Position numbers and translations under genes: made by a program. Of a DNA stretch of 64,000 nt, positions 1 through 14,139 are shown one piece after another. Under the pieces are notes generated by a model, which did not search any database, had not been told where the DNA came from, and saw nothing but the letters and a program-made list of their open reading frames with translations. Position 1 is the stretch's first letter; every line of letters starts with the position of its first letter. Source of the DNA: Trileptium ribeirensis (lineage: Eukaryota; Nematoda; Enoplea; Enoplida; Thoracostomopsidae); assembly GCA_030248225.1 (NCBI GenBank), contig JASANE010026487.1, positions 1-64,000 on the forward strand, given 5' to 3'.

Positions 1-80
1 AAAATCAAGCATGGCTCAAGGAAGGGGTCCACTGCAGACAGCACGATTTCAATAAGAGTACATTAGTCATATATATACGT

Positions 81-430
81 TCAAATGAATCACTCCATCG
101 TTTTCAGCATCTTCGAAATTTTTTATAATAGTAGATGCAACAAAGCATGACATTAGATTGAAAATCACGAAATAATACAAGCTTCTGGGGAAAACGGGAC
201 ACCAGTTTCAAATTATTCAAATGAATCACTCCATCGTTTTCAGCATCTTCGAAATTTTTTATAATAGTAGATGCAACAAAGCATGACATTAGATTGAAAA
301 TCACGAAATAATACATGATCCTTTGGGAGGTGGGGTCACTAAGAATGCAAGTACATCCAATATAGGTACCCCGGTCACAAATATATTCAAATGAATCATT
401 TCATTGTTTTCAGTTACCCCGAAAACCAGA
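81..430. repeat. Repeat family A, two and a half tandem copies
   Basis: A ~100-bp block beginning TCAAATGAATCACTCC is found at 81, again almost unchanged at 217 (136 bp later), and as a shorter diverged copy at 387. The first two copies both run through a CATTAGATTGAAAATCACG motif. Related copies lie at about 2158-2285 and 9175-9500, so this is a dispersed family that also occurs in short tandem runs. The reading frame on the minus strand is only the repeat read twice and is not a gene. Confidence 0.8.
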
Positions 431-2157
431 CACCATGGAAGGCTCGGCTCGAGTCTAGAGGCGACCCAAGCCGAGCCGGGAGCCTAAATTCTTATCCTTA
501 ACTTGTTCGCGGAACTTTCGGCTTAGCTTCCCAGCCCGAATTTTGGGCTGGGGGCTAACCGATTCCTATTCGCGTATGTATACTGATTAACAACTATGAA
601 AATACGGCTTGCCTAGCAATACCAGGAGTCCAAAATAAAGTTGAAACGTATTATGATCTTAGTCTCGAAGATACATTCATAAACATCCGAAAAGCACGTA
701 TATTTTTACAACTTTCCCCAATTAATGCAGTAAATATAACTAGATAAATATAAACTTGTTCTATGCGTACACTGCGCCTAAAACATTCACTAAACTAATA
801 AATTTTCGTAATCATCATTAAACCCTACACGGATTTCTTTCGAACGGCGGACAAAAACCATCTGTTAAAACGACATTTCGTTAGTTAATTTCCAAAGAAA
901 AAAGTTAAATTTATCCTAGCATTAGTTCTATTATGCCTAGCTACTGTTGGGGCTTCAGTGCACTAAATTTGCGAAAATACACAATTATTGATTTAGAGCA
1001 ACAGACTATAAAAAGAAGGATAACCCATAGTAGTATTTTGAGGCTAACGTATAACGTGTAACTTTGTGCCTAGACGTACCTTTTACTAATTTTTGCTTTT
1101 GGTTACGTCCAAACCAAAGAGGCCAATCCAGCGGTCTAAATTAGAGACCGTATTGTATCCAAATTTTAGGCCCGAGCCGACTGCATCCTCTCAAGATGCA
1201 TATTCTATATATGTAGCGCAAATGATCCGATATTAAAACAGTAAAACGTGTTTAACAATATGCTTTCGCGTTCCAGTATATTTTGCGCTGTATTTATATA
1301 CTTACAGCAAATGTATTCCACTAGCGTTCTCATTGATGACGGCTAGGTCCACCAAAGTTTTCGTTGGGATTGTGTAAAATGCTGCACTGCACAAAGATTA
1401 AACATGATCTACTAGACCTTTTTCTGTTTTAAAATAATAATTAAAGTCAAAATCATAGTAAATAATTCCATGGTTTACGCGCTTAGTATATAAACTATAT
1501 ACAATTAAGATGTGTTTTATTAAGAGTCGAGAATTTAGGCTCCATCCTTGGGTCAGTTCTGCTCAAAAGCCGAGCCGAGGCTGCCATTATGCATCAGGAA
1601 TCAAATCTAAGATTTGTCGGTGAGAACCAAACCGAAAAGCTATTTTTTAAAATAAAAAACATATTATTACTAGAACTAGCAGTAAATGGAAAAGCTGGGG
1701 TCAGCTCTAAGAGCTATTTTTTTAAAATATAAAACATATTATTACTAGAAGGTGGGCCAATCCACGTGTGCGCAGAAACAGGCAGCCATGTTTTACGTTA
1801 CAACAAAATCGAAAGTCGCTGATATTACTGTACTACAGAGATTCCTTTGCCGGGGACTGACCCCGACCCCAAGATTTTTTAACTTTGACCCTTGGGACCG
1901 CAAGATACCTGCGTTCGACAGCTAGGAACTTTGCAGTAACACACTTTTAGTCCTACTTCAGCCTGTGTTTATGCATAAATTAATCACAATTTCTTAAGAA
2001 TAACTTTTCAGCATGATTTACCTCAAATTGGTCTCCCCAAGAGTCAAAGCTGATCCCGGGCCCCGAGAAGTTTAGAAACCCCGATACTAAGGTAGTAGAT
2101 ATGATGTGTGAAAACCACGAAGCATGCATGGTTCAAAGGTGGTAAGGTACAACAGCC
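431..2157. other. No gene seen; short direct repeat
   Basis: AT-rich DNA with no convincing exon on either strand. A ~40-bp direct repeat (core AACATATTATTACTAGAA) is found at about 1637-1676 and 1711-1750. A GC-rich CCGAGCCG-type motif recurs near 470, 1170 and 1570. Confidence 0.5.
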
Positions 2158-2285
2158 ACAAATATATTTAAGTAAATCACTCAACAATAGGTTTTACAAT
2201 CCTCGAAAATTTTCACAATCACAGATGCAATAAATTGTAGCATTAGGTTGAAACCCACGTAATCACGCATGCTTCTATGAATTAG
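2158..2285. repeat. Repeat family A, diverged single copy
   Basis: Same order of blocks as at the left edge: an AAATCACTC start, a TCCTCGAAAAT block, a CACAGATGCAA block and a GCATTAGGTTGAAA block. It is clearly diverged from the copies at 81 and 217. Confidence 0.6.
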
Positions 2286-2933
2286 CATGGGTCAACTAGG
2301 AGCGAGCAACGACCCACGGCGTTCTGGATCCACTATACCCACCGATGACCCACGGTTAAATAGTGACCACATGAGCGACCAACGCCATTGCTTGCACAAA
2401 ACTGATGTACCGATTTGAAAGCCGCAAAAGTGTTCTCGGTTTGTTTATATCATTGTTTAATACTGAAATTACCGAGAAGCACCGTGTAGTGAAAAATTCT
2501 TTGTAACTTGGCAAATTTCTATCATTCTATTGAACACTCGAAAAATCAATGATTTTACTACAAATTAACAGAAAGCATTTTATATATACACACGTATATT
2601 GATTATTCGTTAGCCTAGCACATAGTATCTGGCCAATGTCCGTTTAAACCTATATTTGGAAAAAACCTGTCCCAAAAAATAAAACTGCACATTTACCATA
2701 ATTAGGATATGTAGCCATTTTGTATGTTTTAAAATTCCAGTTATTACAAAAATAAATATAAGTGGTATAAACCGATAACATATACAAAATTGTGGGCTGA
2801 ATTTTTTTTTACATAGGATAGTCAATATAAGAAAATTTACTACCGTAAACGTCAATATTTCGTTATCAAACTTACAGCGGAACAAAACACCACGTTTCCG
2901 TAAATCGCAAAAGTGTTTCAAACTGAACCTTAT
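2286..2933. other. No gene seen
   Basis: No exon or structured element is recognised. An open frame on the minus strand at 2610-2957 has hydrophobic, low-complexity content and no recognisable domain; it runs into the tandem repeat that follows and is treated as chance. Confidence 0.4.
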
Positions 2934-3490
2934 GATCAGTGTTTGTGTAGCCCACATTTCATACGTAATTTCTCACGTGATTATGCCCACACGTGAACGA
3001 TTCCAGAATCGTATACACAACTAGCTTCTGTAAATTCGGAAAAGTGCCTGCCATTTTTGGTGCCCCTGACGAAAATGGGTGTCTAGCGGTTTGTGCAGTC
3101 TGCCAAATGTGATGACCTTATGTGACCTATGATCAGTGTTTGTGTAGCCCACATTTCATACGTAATTTTTCACGTGATTATGCCCACACGTGAACGATTC
3201 CAGAATCGTATACACAGCTAGCTTCTGTAAATTCGGAAAAGTGCCTGCCATTTTTGGTGCCCCTGACGAAAATGGGTGTCTAGCGGTTTGTGCAGTTTGC
3301 CAAATGTGATGACCTTATGTGACCTTATGATCTGTGTTTGTGCAGCCCACATTTCATACGTAATTTCTCACGTTATTATGCCCACACGTGAACGATTCCA
3401 GAATGGTATACACAGCTAGTTTCTGTAAATTCGGAAAAGTGCCTGCTATTTTTGGTGCCCCTGACGAAAATGGGTGTCTAGCGGTTCGTC
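2934..3490. repeat. Tandem repeat, ~197-bp unit, 2.8 copies
   Basis: The block starting GATCAGTGTTTGTGTAGCCC at 2934 recurs at 3131 and, as GATCTGTGTTTGTGCAGCCC, at 3329. Spacings are 197 and 198 bp. Each unit contains the near-palindromic CACACGTG and ends near a GGTGTCTAGCGGTT motif. The third copy stops near 3490. Copies differ at only a few positions, so the array is young or homogenised. Confidence 0.9.
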
Positions 3491-6400
3491 AAAACTTTGG
3501 CTTATTTATCCCTCGATAGCAAAAATGGAGGGGGTATGCTCTTTAAAGAGGGACTAACATGCCAAACTTCATAGGTTAAATCAATATGAGATCCCGGGCC
3601 AGGCTATAGAGTATGATAATGGGAATCATACTTCTTTGCTTCCTCAGATATTTAAGAACAACTGGCCGGAAAGACGGACGGACACGTTTAAATTTAACAC
3701 TTCGCATATAAATAAGTGTTTGTGTAGGTTTGTTTGATTTTCTGTTGAGATGTTGTATACAAGTGTGCTTGAGCAAGAGTAGGTGACGCATAGTACAATA
3801 GTGTTGCAACTACAAGAACAGTCCAGTCTACCTCGGAAGCTCTTAGAAGCAACAATATATAGCTTCTTTGTTAGTTTGTATATTATCTGTTCTCTCTAAT
3901 AACAGCGGACCGTGTACATTTAAGAGCCACACGTGTCTCTTCATTCGAAGAGCCGAGCTTCTTAATGTCGACAGCCAATCCGACCATGGTTAAGGAGGAA
4001 GAGCTTGAAAATCTAGTAACTTCTCACCTCTATTTTCTTCTGCCCTCTCACCTTAAACTGTATGGAGCACAGGAAGATTCCACAAGGACAGCATTATATA
4101 TAAATAAGTCACACATTTTGTTGTTTGCATGAAACGTTCCCGCAACGATGGAAAAAACCGCAAACCGCACAGTATAGTAGCACCCAGCTAACAAATGCTT
4201 TCTTTGCCATTACATAAAACGTGTTATTCAATAATTATTGATGTATTTATATAAATTATAAAACTCACAATGACAAAATTATTACATTTTCATAAATATG
4301 TATACTATGGTATATAAAATATTAATTATTATAAACCACAACTTGTACAATAATTAAATGGTAGTTATTAATAATGTGGATAGGAACGACGGAATCTTGA
4401 CAGTATTATACTATGCATAATAACCACACATCTAATACAATCACATAACAATATTATATATGTGGGCAATAAAAATCACAAGACTGGTAATAAATGTATC
4501 AGAAATAAATAATAATTTAAAATGTAAGAGCAATCCTACGCAAGGTTTTTCGGTGCGTGCGAAATTTGTACATTTTGAATGTACAGTGATCATTTTGGTC
4601 ATATTCAAAATAGCCATTTCAGCCACTTTTGTAACAATTTTTTTGGATTAAAGAGTTATTTTCATTCATGTGAGACCTTAACCCAAAGGCTAAGGCTAAG
4701 GTATCAATTTGTGAACCGATACAGCTCGTCAATGCCTTGGAATTGCATATAAAATTACATATTTATCGATAAAAAATTTCAAAATTTTGGGTACTAAGAG
4801 TGGAAAGTTGGGAACCCAAAAATTTATCACAAACAATGCAAAATGGATATATTCTGAACCAGCGATTCAAATGGTACTAAAATTATCGCTGTACCTTCAA
4901 ATCTGGCCATTTTCGAGCTGGAGGGCTGGCCGAAAATAAACCCCTACGCGGTCCGAAAGTGAAAAATGGGTAAATTATTGCGCATAGGTAGCGTCAACAC
5001 TGCACATACGGGAGGTCGGGACCAACCCAGGTAAGGTCAACAATAATTGGGTCCTCTGTTGTTGAAAACTCTTCTGTCGTGCAACCCTTTTTAGTTCCGC
5101 TCCCAAGACGAAGTCCTGTGTCCAGAGTAAGCCGAATTTAGGGGTAACTACAGGAAATGCCCATCACAGTGGTTGACGCTTTGCATTGATGAAGCTCAAA
5201 ACCGAAAAACCTGTAACCGGCTAATCAACAACATAGTGAGCAGAATGACATTTAATGAAACGAAGCAATCTCGACCGCTGATGATAAAATAGATCGAGAG
5301 GTTAGTTACGAATATATACTATTCGTGTATTATGGGTATCATAAGCACATTCATAAACACATTTTGCCGTAACATTGCCGCGCAAATAATGAAAGTAGCG
5401 ACACACCATGTGTAATAGAGAATTGCTCTTCAAAATGCGACCAATAAAACACCTATATAATAAAGCTCGAGCAGTTACGGAGATATTGCATTTTTCGTGT
5501 ATTTTGAATCGCACGCACCGCTTTTAAAATCTCATTAATCCAAATCCCACATACTAAACCAACATAGCAGTAAAACGTTACATACAATCAAGGCGTATTT
5601 GATCTACAAAATAAGAAATACGACAAATTGACTCAGACGTCTGCACCGGTTGTCGAGATGAAATACAAATAACGTGGCTTTTGGGGCCACTTCAGGGCCC
5701 GACCATAGCCCTTTTAAGAAAAAAGATGTTGAATCTGGCTTTGCGCCACATAAAGGGCAAAAATAAAGATTTAAAACCTTCAATCGCGAATCAATACACC
5801 CAGTCAAAGTTGAGTTATGATCACCTAAAACCAAAAATGGACATGCCAAATTTCACCAAAATGCGGTAGAGATGAAAAATTAGGTCCGAAGCACGGTTCA
5901 TAGGCCGGGCCTGTCTCGTTTTCGTTCGGGTCAGATAGGGCTTCGAGCGTACGATGAAAATTTTCAAGTTTTCAAAAAGCTCAAAGCTCGGCCGAAAGCC
6001 CGGTCCGAAATGTTTTCGACGATAAAAGTGAACATATGTACACCAGTTACTTGCGCATCGAATGGAAACGGAGCAACTGTTGTATGTTTGCATTCGGTGA
6101 CCATTGCAATACATATCGAGCTTTCTGAGTCCATTTGAATTCGCAGAATAACAATAACATATCAGTAATGCTTTAAACGAAAAGTTTTTAAATTTATAAA
6201 TCACATCATGTAAGAAATATAATACGAATCGTCACCTTAACGTTGTTGGCCCTAGGGCTTACACAGCTTGATGAGTACAACGCGAATACGATTGCTTTTT
6301 GAATTCAGCAATCAAAAAAACCCACATACAAACACATCCAAATTCTATATTTTTATCCTCAAATTATTTTTTGCACAGTGCACCGTCTTGCAGGGTTAAT

Positions 6401-9170
6401 GACATACTCAAAACGAGTTTATAACAATGAAATCAAATGTTTTAACAGGTTAAATTACTCTAGAAACACACTGTTCACTCAGATAATCGAAATGACAACA
6501 TTATTCCTTCTACTGAGCTCTGTTTAAAAGAGTGAACAGTTCGGTTCCTTTTAGTGAGTGCTATTCAGTAGGCTGTGTTAGTGGGTATCTGTCCGAAAAC
6601 TAAGCGATTTGTGCAACTCGTTCTGTAATAAAGATCATGGAACAGTGTTCTTATCAGTTTTACAATATTCTTAACCTTTTGCTAAAGGCAGCTGCTAGGC
6701 CGGTGGATAACGAAACTGGGCAACTTTCTGCGGCACATAGCTTGGGCGACGAACGCCACTATCATGGTAATAAGTATTACGAACATAAATGCAAAATAGT
6801 CTAAAATGAACAATGAAACACTTACAAAGTCAAAGAATGTTAGTTTATAGTTTGCGGCATTCGCGTTCCTGAAAAAAATTCTCTGAGGCCCAGGACGGGC
6901 CTAGTGGTAATCTATAGACAAGCCTTCAATTTCGCGCGTACCTACCGGTCAAAAACTTTCGCAAGCACGAACCTCTGATCTGATAATGGATAGCGGCAAT
7001 GCTGTAGGTTCGATGAGAGAATTCTGCGATTTTTAATCTCATGCGTCTTCCAAGATTTATAACTTAAAATGTTGGGAGAGCCGAATGCCCAAAATCAAAC
7101 TATCCATATCGTGGCTATTTTGTCAGAATTTGGGTAGGAACTGATTGAAGCAACGCAAATACAAAGGTAGCTGCACATCTACATTCTATTATGCGCCAAA
7201 AAATTTTTGCGTAAACATCAATCTACTGAAGAGTTTTGTGTACGCGCCAATCATGTGTTTCTAGAATCCCAATAATCATTTTTGTCTTTAAATCCCCGTA
7301 ACTGTTAAGTCAAATGCACAAAAGACGCGTTTGGTATTAATTTTTCATCACAAATATATTTTCCAGCTAAATTTGGGTTTATTGATAAAGGCTTTGTGAT
7401 ATTAATTATTACCCCACCCGTTTTACGAAACCAGACTAAGTTTTACGACTTTGAATTTTTCATGAATTTGTTGTTCCAAATTTTGATCAAAATGTTTTCA
7501 ATGTTTAAAATCGTAAATATTCCAACAACATGTGCCCTAGGAAAGGATTCATGAGACCTAAATAATGCACGAAAAGGGCAATATCCGTGCGACCTTTCGT
7601 GTTTTGATGATAAATCTGGAAAAGCAGATAGAAACGGGAAATTTGCAGCTGAAAAAATTGTGGTAACCCTGAAAGAAATCTTTTGTTTTTGTGTCCTGCT
7701 GGCTAAAAATTTTAGCACACAGTTCGATAACCTTGGGTTCATTTTAAAAATTTTCTGTCATCATTTCAAGCTTAGTTTTACATCGCATGTATCATTTATA
7801 TTGAGTGGGTGGACCCTCGGTTATAAACGGGCCGGGCCAAATAATTTCGACCGCTTTTCATCTTTACTAAAAAAGCTCGTTATTTTTACAACATATGAGA
7901 TACTTTCAGTAATCAATCAGCTCTCGCATATGCCTTCCGTATCTGTTTGAAATGGGTGGAAGTTTTCTATAAAAAAGCACAACAATCAAGAATGTGTGTT
8001 TTTGAAAAATAGTGCATATACGATAAATTTATTGCTGTAAAAAGTTGCAGCGATCGCGAATATATTTTATTTTAGAACTAGAATGCCAGCTTTATTTTAC
8101 AAAACACTTTAACTTGTATAAAATAAAGCTTTTTTCTTGACCCCGAGAGAGCAACCACGACGAAGAGTGCTGGGAAAATTTGAGGCGAGCTCAAATTGGG
8201 GAAGTGCACTAGTGTGTAAACACTAAGAAACACACATACTTACATTTTAAAATGTGCCTTGACAAGCAACCCTGTAATATAAGTGGGACTTCAATATGGG
8301 CAGCAGGATGCCCCTTTTGGCGCAGACTTCCAAACGGGTGGCAACAAATCGCTGCAATGTGCTTTCACTGTCTGCCTAGCATGCTGTTAGCGACGCTGCA
8401 GAAGATTTTTAGGTTGACAACGCCACTTAACATATAACTAAAATAGTAAGAGAATATCAGCTTAGTTGTGGCAGGGCAAGCATGATAAATTCTACCTAAA
8501 ATGATTATAAGAGGTAAAATTACACAACGGTTTTAATGCATATTTTATATAAAAATCCCGCGTTCGTCATTTTGCATTGGATTGGAGAGGTTGCTTTATT
8601 TCGAAAAGTGAGGCTACCGTCATACACATTGTCTCCTACAAACGCTAGGTAGGGGCCCCCATATAAAACCGTAGATGTTTTATCAAACCTTGGAGAGACC
8701 CGTAGCACGCCGCTGAACCGAACATATAGTGAAAAGCCATATCCAAATAATTTGATCCTATACCGTAACAGGGTTAGAATTAGAGTAAGCCAATTTTCAG
8801 CGTAACGACGACTGAAGACCGCGTAGTGAAAACAAAGAACAATGTCAAATTATTAGAATTATCCACAGACATAGGAATAACCGGAACCATTCATTTAAAA
8901 GGGAAATGGTACCCACTCTTACAAATCTATATACAGTAAACCAAACTGGAAGATGAGTCAACCCACGAGGGCACAGCAAGTGACATTTAAAGTCACGTGT
9001 AAATTCCATTTAATAATGTATCGTTGTCAGCAAACATCGAAACCCTTCATAATCATAGATCCACCAAATTATAACGATAGACCAAAACCAGGACATCCTG
9101 CATGGTTCCAGTGTAGAGGTGTTACAGGGGATACAGTACCATACTAAAAAGGGTACAAGACAACGTTAAT
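3491..9170. other. 5.7 kb without a recognised gene
   Basis: All open frames here are short, lack recognisable domains and have no supporting splice sites. A perfect 10-bp inverted repeat, CTGTTCACTC at 6471-6480 and GAGTGAACAG at 6530-6539, has a 49-bp loop. Near 4200-4450 the sequence is very AT-rich. Confidence 0.4.
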
Positions 9171-9500
9171 AAATACATTCATATTACGCACTCCATATTT
9201 ACAACAACCTCGAAAACCTTTAACAATCACAGATGCAACAAATTATAGCATTATGTGGGATATGATGGAATCATGCGCACTTCTGAGAGGAGGTCCCAGG
9301 GATACAGTACCATTCTAAAAAGGCACATCGCATACATTCAAATCACTCATCTCATCGTTTTCAGCACTCTCGGAAACCTATATAATCGCGGATTCAACAA
9401 TTGTAGCATTCCCAACGAATACAGTACCATTCCAATCAGGGTACATCGGTCACCGATGTGATCAAATGAATCACTCCTGCATTTTCAGTAGCCTTGAAAA
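9171..9500. repeat. Repeat family A, three diverged partial copies
   Basis: Blocks matching the left-edge repeat (ACAATCACAGATGCAAC, TTTTCAGC, TCAAATGAATCACTCC) occur three times. They are interleaved with a GATACAGTACCAT motif at about 9130, 9302 and 9420. The order matches the family A copies at 81-430 and 2158-2285. Confidence 0.6.
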
Positions 9501-9879
9501 CCTTGGTAGAGACCATCAGAGATGATGCCGGGTCATTCCGGGTTACATCTGTGGCTGCGCCACCGGGTCGCGGTGTGTGAGTCGGAACTAAAGCAGGTCT
9601 GATTAGAATTCGACAGCATTCTCCTTCTGCGCTGCACTTATCATGACAGAGCATCGTATTCTCCCTTTTTCTTTATCTTCTCAGGTCCGCCCGGACGGAC
9701 ACACGTTGGAAACTCAAGAGCACGTAAAACCAGCCCTGGGACGACGATTGCTCTAAATTTGATAAAATTAGTCTGTTAGAAAAGGGAACGTTTTAAAAAG
9801 ATGTTGAGCTGCTGTGTTAACCACATTAACATGGTGCGGCCCGTTGTTCTACAAATTGAGAGCAATATCACGCATATAG

Positions 9880-10421
9880 ACCATTCTTGGTGACGTGTGC
9901 GCCATATACTAATAACTCTATGGAGATTGCATAACGTAGTGAAGCATAGATACACCTACGCCTACACCTTTTGTGTGCACATCAAATCAGCTCACGATAG
10001 CATTCGTCGATATGCTATATGTGGACATCACACAATACCAGCAGAAGTTACAACAAAACTAACACCGGCAATAACTTTCCCATACCCCAAAACACCCAGG
10101 TGCAACTTATCAGCCGCCCAAGACGTCAGAACAAATTTTCAAATTTTGGGTCGAGTAACCACGAGGGTACGTCAAACCTCATAACTCCAGAACCGGAGCC
10201 TTAATCGTAAAACAAAAAAGACATCGACATTTATCATTTTACTATGAAATAGAACCAACCAGAGAAAGAAATTCGAATGTTAAGATAAAAACAACCTTGC
10301 TTCCGTGAAAGGTATTAAAAACCCTCATTTTGACCTCTGACCCCCAATTATGGGGAGTCATACCCCCGTACCCATGGGTCGCAGAGCAAAACCAATACCG
10401 GCGATGAGTTTTCCCATGCCC
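9880..10421. repeat. Repeat family B, left part of a composite block
   Basis: This begins the largest dispersed repeat family of the window. Diagnostic blocks are GAGATTGCATAACGTAGTGAAGC near 9920, TATGTGGACATCACACAATA near 10018 and a GAGCCTTAATCG block near 10196. Similar blocks recur through 14 kb and at 37.47-38.43 kb. No protein-coding capacity is seen, so this looks like a non-autonomous element or satellite-like repeat. Confidence 0.6.
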
Positions 10422-13290
10422 GAAAACCACCAAGTGAAACTTTTCAGCCGCCCAAGACGTCATAACAGATTTTCAAATTTCGGGTCGAGGGACCATTGGG
10501 CGCCATACCCCCGTACCGCAAACCCCATAAATCCAGAACCAGAACCTTAATCGAAAAACAAAAAAGAGGCATCGGCTTTTATCATTTTACTATGAAATAA
10601 AATCATCCAGAGAAAAAAACGATAGTTAAGATAAAAATAACCTTGCTTCCGTGAAGGGTACTAAAATGGGGACAAAAACCTACGTTTTGACCCCTGAACC
10701 AGACCCCAAATCAAAAAAAATCGCTCGGAGATGTACATCAACTATCCCGGTTCTAATGAGCCCAAGATCATGAAAATCGGTTAAGGCGTTCTCGAGTTAT
10801 GGCCGATCACACACACCTAATTTAAAAGATTTCACCACTGCAACACACAATCTCCACTACGTTTCATTACGTTCTGATAACCAACCTACTGAAGTCAGAC
10901 TATATTCTTGAAAACGGGTTCACTGAGCGTAAATCTATTGAAAACTTCCGATGTTGGTTTCTATATAACCAAGCCATCGTATTCAGCATACCAAAATAAC
11001 TATATGTAGGCCATTCATGATGCCCCGTACGCAATACATAACCAAATTTCTGAAGACATACTATATCCTAGAACTCCGGGAATCGTAAACTCACTGAAAG
11101 TCTATAAAAATGCATAAAATATTTGTGCTGGTCTCTATACAATCAAGCCATCTTATTCGGCGAAACGAACAACGTGGTTTCATTTTTTAATTTTCATTTT
11201 GTTTAATCACCTGTATCATGTTATGTTTGATGTATGTACCACCCTGAAACCTCTTGAGCCCTGAACCAATAGAAAATCCTAAAACACCGTTGACCCTAAC
11301 CCATCCCATCGAAAACAACTGACAAAGCATGAAGAACATGCCATATGTGGACATCACACAATACAACAAGCATGAAGAACATATTTGTGCTGGTCTCTGG
11401 ATAACCAAACCATCGTATTCTGCCTACCGGAAAACATATAAATATATATCTTGATGCACTGCACGCAGTATATAACGAAACAAAGCAAAACAGACATTTT
11501 CTTATGGGGTACGTTGACCGTACGCTAGTAACTCTAGCGAGATTGCAGAACGTAGTGAAGCATAGATACACCTACGCCTTTTGCGTGGACAGTGGATTAG
11601 CTCTCGATAGCATATGTCGATATGCCATATGTGGATATCACACAATACATCGTAAGTTACAGCAAAACTAACACCAGTAATAAGTTTCCTATGCATGAAA
11701 ACCTCCCAAGTGCAAGCTGTCAGCCTCCCAGGACGTCACAATAAAATTGGGAATTTTTTTCCATGAACCATGGAGGCGCCATACCCCAGTACCCATGGAA
11801 CCATGGGACGCAGAGTAAAAGCAGCCCCGGCAATGACTTTCCCATGCCCGAAAACCCCCAAGTGAAACTTTTCAACCGCCCAAGACGTCATAACAGATTT
11901 TCAAATTTCGGGTCGAGGGACCATTGGGCGCCATACCCCCGTACCGCAAACCCCATAAATCCAGAACCAGAACCTTAATCGAAAAACAAAAAAGAGGCAT
12001 CGGCTTTTATCATTTTACTATGAAATAAAATCATCCAGAGAAAAAAACGATAGTTAAGATAAAAATAACCTTGCTTCCGTGAAGGGTACTAAAATGGGGA
12101 CAAAAACCTACGTTTTGACCCCTGAACCAGACCCCAAATCAAAAAAAATCGCTCGGAGATGTACATCAACTATCCCGGTTCTAATGAGCCCAAGATCATG
12201 AAAATCGGTTAAGGCGTTCTCGAGTTATGGCCGATCACACACACCTAATTTAAAAGATTTCACCACTGCAACACACAATCTCCACTACGTTTCATTACGT
12301 TCTGATAACCAACCTACTGAAGTCAGACTATATTCTTGAAAACGGGTTCACTGAGCGTAAATCTATTGAAAACTTCCGATGTTGGTTTCTATATAACCAA
12401 GCCATCGTATTCAGCATACCAAAATAACTATATGTAGGCCATTCATGATGCCCCGTACGCAATACATAACCAAATTTCTGAAGACATACTATATCCTAGA
12501 ACTCCGGGAATCGTAAACTCACTGAAAGTCTATAAAAATGCATAAAATATTTGTGCTGGTCTCTATACAATCAAGCCATCTTATTCGGCGAAACGAACAA
12601 CGTGGTTTCATTTTTTAATTTTCATTTTGTTTAATCACCTGTATCATGTTATGTTTGATGTATGTACCACCCTGAAACCTCTTGAGCCCTGAACCAATAG
12701 AAAATCCTAAAACACCGTTGACCCTAACCCATCCCATCGAAAACAACTGACAAAGCATGAAGAACATGCCATATGTGGACATCACACAATACAACAAGCA
12801 TGAAGAACATATTTGTGCTGGTCTCTGGATAACCAAACCATCGTATTCTGCCTACCGGAAAACATATAAATATATATCTTGATGCACTGCACGCAGTATA
12901 TAACGAAACAAAGCAAAACAGACATTTTCTTATGGGGTACGTTGACCGTACGCTAGTAACTCTAGCGAGATTGCAGAACGTAGTGAAGCATAGATACACC
13001 TACGCCTTTTGCGTGGACAGTGGATTAGCTCTCGATAGCATATGTCGATATGCCATATGTGGATATCACACAATACATCGTAAGTTACAGCAAAACTAAC
13101 ACCAGTAATAAGTTTCCTATGCATGAAAACCTCCCAAGTGCAAGCTGTCAGCCTCCCAGGACGTCACAATAAAATTGGGAATTTTTTTCCATGAACCATG
13201 GAGGCGCCATACCCCAGTACCCATGGAACCATGGGACGCAGAGTAAAAGCAGCCCCGGCAATGACTTTCCCATGCCCGAAAACCCCAAAA
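10422..13290. repeat. 1,428-bp near-identical tandem duplication inside repeat family B
   Basis: Everything from about 10430 to 11860 is repeated from about 11858 to 13288 at a constant offset of 1,428 bp. Three separate chance reading frames in the first copy recur letter for letter in the second. At the right end the two copies part just after CCCGAAAACCCC. At the left end small differences remain near 10437/11865. Near-identity over more than 1.4 kb means either a very recent unequal exchange or an assembly artefact. Confidence 0.9.
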
Positions 13291-14010
13291 TGAAGCTTTT
13301 CAGCCGCCAAGGACGTCAGAACAAATTTTCTAATTTTGGTCGATAAACTATGATGGTGCCATACCTCAAACGCTATAACTGCAAATTCGGAGCCTTAATC
13401 GTAAAAAAAATAAAGAGGCATCGGCATTTATCATTTACTATGAAATATAACCAACCAGATAAAAAATTCGAAAGTTAAAATAAAAGCAACATTGCTTCCG
13501 TGAAGGGTACCAAAATAAGGTAAAAACTCACATTTTGACCCCTAACCCCGGAACCGGACCCCAAATCTGTTCAGCCGCCCAGGACGTCAAAACAAATTTT
13601 CTAATTTTGGTTGAAAAACTATGAGGGTGCCATACCTCAAACGCCATAACTCCAAATTCGGAGCCTTAATCGTAAAACAAATAAAGAGGCATCAGCATTT
13701 ATCATTTTACTATGAAATACAACCACCCAGATAAAAAATTCGAAAGTTAAAATAAAAACAACATTGCCTCCGTGAAGGGTACCGAAATAAGGTAAAAACC
13801 CACATTTTGACCCCTGACCCCGGAACCGTACCCCAAATCAAAACACGCTCGAAAATATGCATGGTAAATCGACTATGCCGATTCGAATGATGTCAAGACC
13901 ATGAAAATCTTAAGTCGTTCCCGAGTTATGGCCGATCACACATACAGACGGAATTAAAAAACTTTCACTCCTGCAACACATAATCTCCACTACGTTCTGA
14001 TAACTCGAAA
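13291..14010. repeat. Repeat family B, two further diverged units
   Basis: Two units of about 270 bp, beginning with an AGCCGCC(A/C)AGGACGTCA block near 13299 and 13572, carry the same succession of motifs as 10.4 kb and 37.7 kb: the TTTTCTAATTTTGG block, GGAGCCTTAATCG, GAGGCATC, and CTTCCGTGAAGGGTACC. They are more diverged than the 1,428-bp duplicates. Confidence 0.7.
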
Positions 14011-14139
14011 CCGCATGAAAATGTATAATATAGTCAAATTCGATTTAACAAAACCATCGTATCTAGTAAAGTTGCACATAGCGATGAGATGATTTTGCTT
14101 GTTTTTCAATGCGACGCTTGTGTCACAATATATGAGTTG

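Noticed and set aside
6890..7030. A tRNA or SINE suggested by GGGCCTAGTGGTAA and GGTTCGATGAG
   Set aside because: The two boxes are over 100 bp apart and no stems form between them.
11187..13124. Pairs of identical ORFs at 11.2-11.7 and 12.6-13.1 kb as duplicated genes
   Set aside because: They are the same chance frames repeated by the 1,428-bp duplication, in low-coding-potential repeat DNA.
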